Under the pieces are notes generated by a model. That model worked only from the letters and a program-made list of their open reading frames with translations. It had not been told where the DNA came from and searched no databases. Below are positions 48,771 to 52,319 of a stretch of DNA of 52,319 bases, piece by piece; position 1 is the stretch's first letter; each line of letters begins with the position of its first letter. The position numbers and the translations under genes were made by a program. Source of the stretch: Palsa-459 sp035937595 (GTDB lineage: Bacteria > Actinomycetota > Acidimicrobiia > Acidimicrobiales > RAAP-2); assembly GCA_035937595.1 (NCBI GenBank), contig DASZHS010000060.1:1-52319 (forward strand), written 5' to 3'.

Positions 48771-49274
48771 TCAGCCCTCCGGCCAGCTGATCCCGAGGCC
48801 GCCGACGGTCTCGGCGCCGAACCGCGCGATCTCCTTGTCGAGGTCGAGCGGCTGCACGCCCGCCATCCCCGCGCCGTCGAGACGGTCCTTCGGGATGATC
48901 CAGCACACCTCGAACTCGAGGCCGTCGGGATCCTTCGCGTAGAGCGACTTCGTCGTGCCGTGGTCGGACGCCCCGACGAGCGCGCCGTGCTGCTCGAGGC
49001 GCGCTCGGAGCTCGACGAGCTCCGCCAGGGTCTCGACCTCCCAGGCGAGGTGGTAGAGGCCGACGCTCGTCGTCCCCGCCCCGCTGTCCGCCGCCGTCGC
49101 GCCGATCTCGAACAGCCCGAGGTCGTGGTCGTTCGTCGAGCCCGACGCCCGCAGGAACGCCGCGCCGGGGAACTCGGTGATCACCTCGAAGTCCAGGGCG
49201 TCGCGGTAGAAGGCGACCGAGCGATCCACGTCGCGCACGTAGAGGACGGCATGGTTGAGCCGGCGGATTGCCAT
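48771..49274 (-). CDS. VOC-family dioxygenase-like protein
   Basis: 167 residues, type I ring-cleavage-dioxygenase-like. The metal triad is in LNHAVLYVRDVDRSVAFYRDALDFEV (His8), GLYHLAWEV, and GLEFEVCW (Glu). The C-terminal LDKEIARFGAETVGGLGISWPEG extends beyond the fold. Many are annotated as glyoxalase or catechol dioxygenase, with substrates unproven. A TAGGTT box six bases before ATG 49274 suggests its own leaderless promoter, even though the drug exporter ends only 9 bases upstream. Confidence 0.85.
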   Translation of the reverse strand: MAIRRLNHAVLYVRDVDRSVAFYRDALDFEVITEFPGAAFLRASGSTNDHDLGLFEIGATAADSGAGTTSVGLYHLAWEVETLAELVELRARLEQHGALVGASDHGTTKSLYAKDPDGLEFEVCWIIPKDRLDGAGMAGVQPLDLDKEIARFGAETVGGLGISWPEG

Positions 49275-49280
49275 GCCCGG

Positions 49281-49286
49281 AACCTA
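49281..49286 (-). promoter_or_regulatory. Putative -10 box (TAGGTT) of the VOC gene, overlapping the exporter stop codon
   Basis: TAGGTT contains the TAG stop of the MFS gene (49284-49286). Six bases later is ATG 49274. A promoter embedded in the end of the upstream gene would let the two genes be expressed separately. Confidence 0.4.
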
Positions 49287-50828
49287 GTTGGCGACAGCGA
49301 CGAGCTCCGGCTCGGGCCGTCCGCCCGCGAGCACGGGACGCCCGCTCGGCAGCACGAGCCCGGCGATGACGGCGCCCGCCGCGAACATCGCGGCCGCCCA
49401 CCAGAACGCGGTCGTGTAGCCCTGGACCTGCCCCGCGTTGAAGAGCGCGACCTGGGCCGCCGTCGGGTCTGCCGGCACGTGGAAGCCCTTCGGCAGGAAG
49501 GCGATCGACGCCGCGATCGCCACGGTCGACAGGAGCGCCGTGCCGATCGAGCCGCCGACCTGCTGGGTCACGTTCACCGTCGCGGAGGCCGACCCCGCGT
49601 ACTCGGGCCGGACGCGCGCGGTGGCGGTGTTGATCGAAGTGGCGAAGACGAGCCCCATCGCCATGCCCGCGACGAGCAGCCCAGGCAGCACGTGGGTGCT
49701 GTAGCTCGACGTCACGCCGAGCTGGGCGAAGATGACCATCGCGCCGGCTCCGAGCGCCATGCCGGTCGTCGTGAGCGGACGCGGCCCGAGCCGCGGGAGC
49801 AGCTTCGTGGAGGCGGTCGCCGCGGTCGCCGAGAGCACGGCGACCATCGGGAGGAAGGCGAGGCCCGTGCGCACCGGCGAGTAGCCGTGGACCTGCTGCA
49901 GGTAGAAGGTGAGGAAGAAGAAGGTCGCGAACATCGACGCCGCGGCGATCAGGATCGAGAGGAACGACCCGCCCCTCGCCCGATCGAGCACCACGCCCAT
50001 CGGCAGCATCGGTCGCTCGATGCGGGTCTGGCGCCACGCGAAGAGGGCGACGAGGGACACGCCACCGACGAGGCACGCGATCGTGGTTGCGTTCCCGAAC
50101 GCGGTGCCGAGCGTGACGGTCATGCCGGCGCTCGCGTCGTTCGTCGCCGTCGTCGCGGCGTTGCTCAGGCCGAAGACGATCGCGAAGAGCCCGCCGGAGA
50201 TCAGCGAGGTGCTGAGCACGTCGAGGCCGCCGCTCGCGGCACCGCGCTCGCGCTCGAGGAGGACCTGGGTGCCCACCAGGGCGATGCCGGCGAAGAGGAG
50301 GTTGACGTAGAGGGTCCAGCGCCAGTCGAGGTACTGGGTGAGGATGCCGCCGAGCAGGAGGCCGATCGCGGCGCCGGCGCCGGCGATCGAGCCGTAGATG
50401 CCGAACGCCTTGCCCCGCTCCTTGGGATCCGTGAAGGCCGTCGTCACCATCGCGAGCGCCGCGGGGGCAAGGACCGCGCCGAACGCGCCCTGGACGGCGC
50501 GCGCGGTCACCAGCATGGAGAAGCTCTGGGCTGCGCCGCCGAGTGCGGAGGCGAACGCGAAGCCGATGAGGCCGATCTGCAGCGTCGTCTTGCGACCCAG
50601 CAGGTCGCTCAGCCGGCCGCCGAGGAAGAGCAGGCTGCCGAACGCGAGCGAGTACGCCGTGATGAGCCACTGGCGGTCGACGTTCGAGAAGCCGAGCGAT
50701 TTCTGAATCGAGGGCAGCGCGACGTTCACGATCGTGGCGTCGAGCACGACCATCAGCTGGGCGAGGCCAAGGAAGGCGAGGATGATCCATCGCCGGGAGT
50801 GCTGCTGTTGGGTACGGGTGGCGTCCAT
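49284..50828 (-). CDS. MFS multidrug exporter, DHA2 (EmrB/QacA) family
   Basis: 514 residues with 14 predicted helices. Helix 1 has LAQLMVVLDATIVNVALPSIQ, the DHA2 signature; GGRLSDLLGRKTTLQ is motif A, and RAVQGAFGAVLAPAALAMV is motif B. It uses the proton motive force to export hydrophobic or cationic compounds; the substrate cannot be predicted. ATG 50828 has GAGGTG 2 bases upstream and GTG 50831 lies directly before it. No TetR- or MarR-type regulator is next to it, which is unusual for this family. The C-terminal tail is short and polar. Confidence 0.92.
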   Translation of the reverse strand: MDATRTQQQHSRRWIILAFLGLAQLMVVLDATIVNVALPSIQKSLGFSNVDRQWLITAYSLAFGSLLFLGGRLSDLLGRKTTLQIGLIGFAFASALGGAAQSFSMLVTARAVQGAFGAVLAPAALAMVTTAFTDPKERGKAFGIYGSIAGAGAAIGLLLGGILTQYLDWRWTLYVNLLFAGIALVGTQVLLERERGAASGGLDVLSTSLISGGLFAIVFGLSNAATTATNDASAGMTVTLGTAFGNATTIACLVGGVSLVALFAWRQTRIERPMLPMGVVLDRARGGSFLSILIAAASMFATFFFLTFYLQQVHGYSPVRTGLAFLPMVAVLSATAATASTKLLPRLGPRPLTTTGMALGAGAMVIFAQLGVTSSYSTHVLPGLLVAGMAMGLVFATSINTATARVRPEYAGSASATVNVTQQVGGSIGTALLSTVAIAASIAFLPKGFHVPADPTAAQVALFNAGQVQGYTTAFWWAAAMFAAGAVIAGLVLPSGRPVLAGGRPEPELVAVAN

Positions 50829-50899
50829 CACACCTCGTTCAGGCTCCGCGAAGGCGTCACCCTACCGGCGGGTCCTGACGGCACGACCGGCTCGTGGGG

Positions 50900-51973
50900 C
50901 TACCGCAGCCGGACGTGCAGGTCGTGCTGGACGACCACCATGACGGCGTTGGCGAGGAGCGAGGCGCCCGCGGGCTCGAGGTGCACGCCGTCGGCGGTGC
51001 GGACCTGGACGACCGAGCCCCCGATGCGGAGGAACTGGTGGTAGGCCCCGCCGGGCGACAGCGTGAGGTCGGAGTTGACGTAGACGACGTGGTGCTTGCC
51101 GGCGGCCTGCTCTTGGATGCTGCGCACCAGCTGCACGTACTGGCTGAGGCCCTTCGGGGAGATCGCCGGCAGGGACACCCAGAACATCTGGCGCCCGTTC
51201 TGCTTGCCGATCGTGAAGAACTGCCCGACGTTGCGGCGGTAGAGGGCCTTCCACGCCGTGGACCCGTACACGGTAGGCGGGTTCACGAAGCCCTGGGCGT
51301 CGTTGGCGCCCATCATCCCGATCACGACCTGGGGCTTGTACTTGTACACGTCGTACTCGAGCTCGGCGATCCACGGGAAGTAGTCGAGCCGGGTGAGCCC
51401 CGTGGAGATGTGGTCGTCGGTGAACACCCGGGTCGTCGCCGGGTTGAAGTCGTTGAGCAGCTGGGCGTCGAGGTCCTCGCCCACCGAGTCGCCGACGAGC
51501 AGGATCCGCAGGGGGTGCGTGCGCGACGCGACCAGCCGGACCGGCTCGGTGGTCGTCGTCGTCCCGGTCCGCGGCGCGGTCGTGGTCGTGGTGGGCGGCA
51601 CGGGCGGCGGCCGGAAGCCGCCGACGGACGTCCGGCCGAGGGCCACGTTCGCCCCGGACGCGGGCAAATCGAGCCCGGTCCACTTGGACAGCACCGAGAG
51701 CGGGTCGAGGACGTCGAGCGCGGCGGTCCGGCGCGCCCCGAGGGACGACACGCTCGCGTTGTGCTGGAGCACGCCCGCGTCCATCACCAGCCACACGAGG
51801 AACCCGCTCAGGAGCACGACGCCGGTACGGAGCCACGTCGGCTTCGTGTTCGGTACGTGCCGCCGCTCGGTGCGCCCGGCGCGCACCGGTGACGGCATCC
51901 CCGCCGAGCGAGCGGGTGGCGCGGGGTCGTGCTCGTCGGGCGGTGGCGTCGGCGGGAGCTGGTCGTCCGGCAT
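50900..51973 (-). CDS. Membrane-anchored SGNH hydrolase (DUF459-like)
   Basis: 357 residues. A proline-rich cytoplasmic N-tail is followed by a signal anchor (about 47-66, WLRTGVVLLSGFLVWLVMDAG), then a Thr/Pro linker (TTTTTAPRTGTTTTTEP) and an external SGNH domain. Its blocks are LRILLVGDSVGEDL (Ser nucleophile), GANDAQGF (block III, Asn), and DGVHLEPAGASLLA (Asp-His). ATG 51973 has AGGAG 4 bases upstream and is 7 bases after the MBOAT stop. With an MBOAT partner it probably transfers or removes acyl groups on a surface polysaccharide, as in AlgI/AlgX-type or PatA/PatB-type pairs. Confidence 0.85.
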   Translation of the reverse strand: MPDDQLPPTPPPDEHDPAPPARSAGMPSPVRAGRTERRHVPNTKPTWLRTGVVLLSGFLVWLVMDAGVLQHNASVSSLGARRTAALDVLDPLSVLSKWTGLDLPASGANVALGRTSVGGFRPPPVPPTTTTTAPRTGTTTTTEPVRLVASRTHPLRILLVGDSVGEDLDAQLLNDFNPATTRVFTDDHISTGLTRLDYFPWIAELEYDVYKYKPQVVIGMMGANDAQGFVNPPTVYGSTAWKALYRRNVGQFFTIGKQNGRQMFWVSLPAISPKGLSQYVQLVRSIQEQAAGKHHVVYVNSDLTLSPGGAYHQFLRIGGSVVQVRTADGVHLEPAGASLLANAVMVVVQHDLHVRLR

Positions 51974-51980
51974 GGATCTC

Positions 51981-52319
51981 CTAGAACCGGTAGTAGATGA
52001 AGGGCTGCACGCCCGTCGGGCCGAGCGTGGTGGTGACGAGGAGGGCGAGGCCGAGCGCGATCGCCTGGATCGGCGCCGACGCCCGCCCGAACCTCGCGAC
52101 GCCGCGATCGACGACGTGCGACGGGACGTACTGGGCCGCGATGACGGCGACGATCGTGACGACCAGCAGTGGCGTCACGAGCGGGGACGGCTGCCCCCAC
52201 CCCGAGACGAGCCGGCCGAGGAGCTCGAAGGCGTTCGACATCGACGACGCGTTGAAGAACAGCCATCCGAGCGAGACGAACTGGAACGTGAGGAACCGCT
52301 GGCGCCAGCGCGCGTAGGT
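51981..52319 (-). CDS. MBOAT-family O-acyltransferase, C-terminal part (cut by the right edge)
   Basis: The last 112 residues. TFQFVSLGWLFFNASSMSNAFELLGRLVSGW is the typical C-terminal helix pair of AlgI/DltB-like MBOAT proteins, followed by two more helices (LVTPLLVVTIVAVIAAQYVP and IQAIALGLALLVTTTLGPTGVQPFIYYRF). The catalytic histidine lies beyond the window. It moves acyl groups across the membrane and is followed by the SGNH partner gene 7 bases downstream. Confidence 0.85.
   Translation of the reverse strand, partial: TYARWRQRFLTFQFVSLGWLFFNASSMSNAFELLGRLVSGWGQPSPLVTPLLVVTIVAVIAAQYVPSHVVDRGVARFGRASAPIQAIALGLALLVTTTLGPTGVQPFIYYRF

Noticed and set aside
1..52319. CRISPR arrays, insertion sequences, prophage or toxin-antitoxin pairs
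   Set aside because: No regularly spaced direct repeats, transposase motifs or phage structural genes are visible. The only tandem repeat is three 12-base units.

Overview
The window comes from a high-GC actinobacterium. GC looks near 72% by eye, GTG starts are very frequent, and many genes overlap by 4 bases. The gene order prfA-prmC-tsaC-(rpiB-glyA)-wecA-atpI-atpB is the usual actinobacterial arrangement. Mycofactocin genes, an NDMA-type alcohol dehydrogenase and a putative F420-reducing flavoprotein agree with this. A deep-branching class such as Acidimicrobiia is my inference and is not proven by the sequence.

Bases 1-15807 are a minus-strand housekeeping block. Read in its direction of transcription it starts with an OatA-like acyltransferase, followed by lysA, hom and thrC (4-base overlaps throughout), then rho, rpmE, prfA, prmC, tsaC, rpiB, glyA, wecA, two small membrane proteins of the ATP synthase locus, and the start of atpB. 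One plus-strand gene interrupts it: a thiolase-like protein without the usual nucleophilic cysteine (3996-5510).

Bases 15873-20260 begin with tRNA-Arg(CCG) and continue as a patchwork of single accessory genes (GNAT, small CxxC protein, VOC, 37-residue acidic peptide, RibD-like reductase, secreted protein, DinB-like). Part of it is visibly less GC-rich. No integrase or second att copy was seen.

Bases 20529-25281 hold a CDF metal exporter, a soluble acyl-ACP desaturase, an exported protein made of seven Cys-pair repeats (probably a seven-bladed propeller), and a glutamate dehydrogenase. Bases 25355-28337 are a vitamin B12 importer, btuF-btuC-btuD, behind a clear cobalamin riboswitch. A PaaX-like regulator and a membrane fatty-acid desaturase then diverge from one short promoter region.

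Bases 30229-35241 are a partial mycofactocin locus. mftA-mftB-mftC and a mycofactocin-type SDR read leftwards, the glycosyltransferase mftF reads rightwards, and an NDMA-dependent alcohol dehydrogenase converges on it. The mftD oxidase and mftE peptidase genes are not in the window. Next come argS with an FmdB zinc ribbon, aconitase, a PIG-L deacetylase coupled to a DEAD-box helicase with a structured leader, Bcp peroxiredoxin and a DedA protein. An aminoglycoside-phosphotransferase-like/AttH-like pair, an FrhB-family protein, the phosphatase-DUF3090-SCO1664 trio, a VOC protein, a 14-TM drug exporter, and an SGNH/MBOAT surface-acylation pair cut by the right edge complete the window.

Two themes run through the window. 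Many first-in-operon genes have a TAnnnT-like box 6 bases before the start codon, which points to leaderless transcription. Many internal operon genes are joined by GTGA, ATGA or TGATG overlaps, which points to translational coupling.
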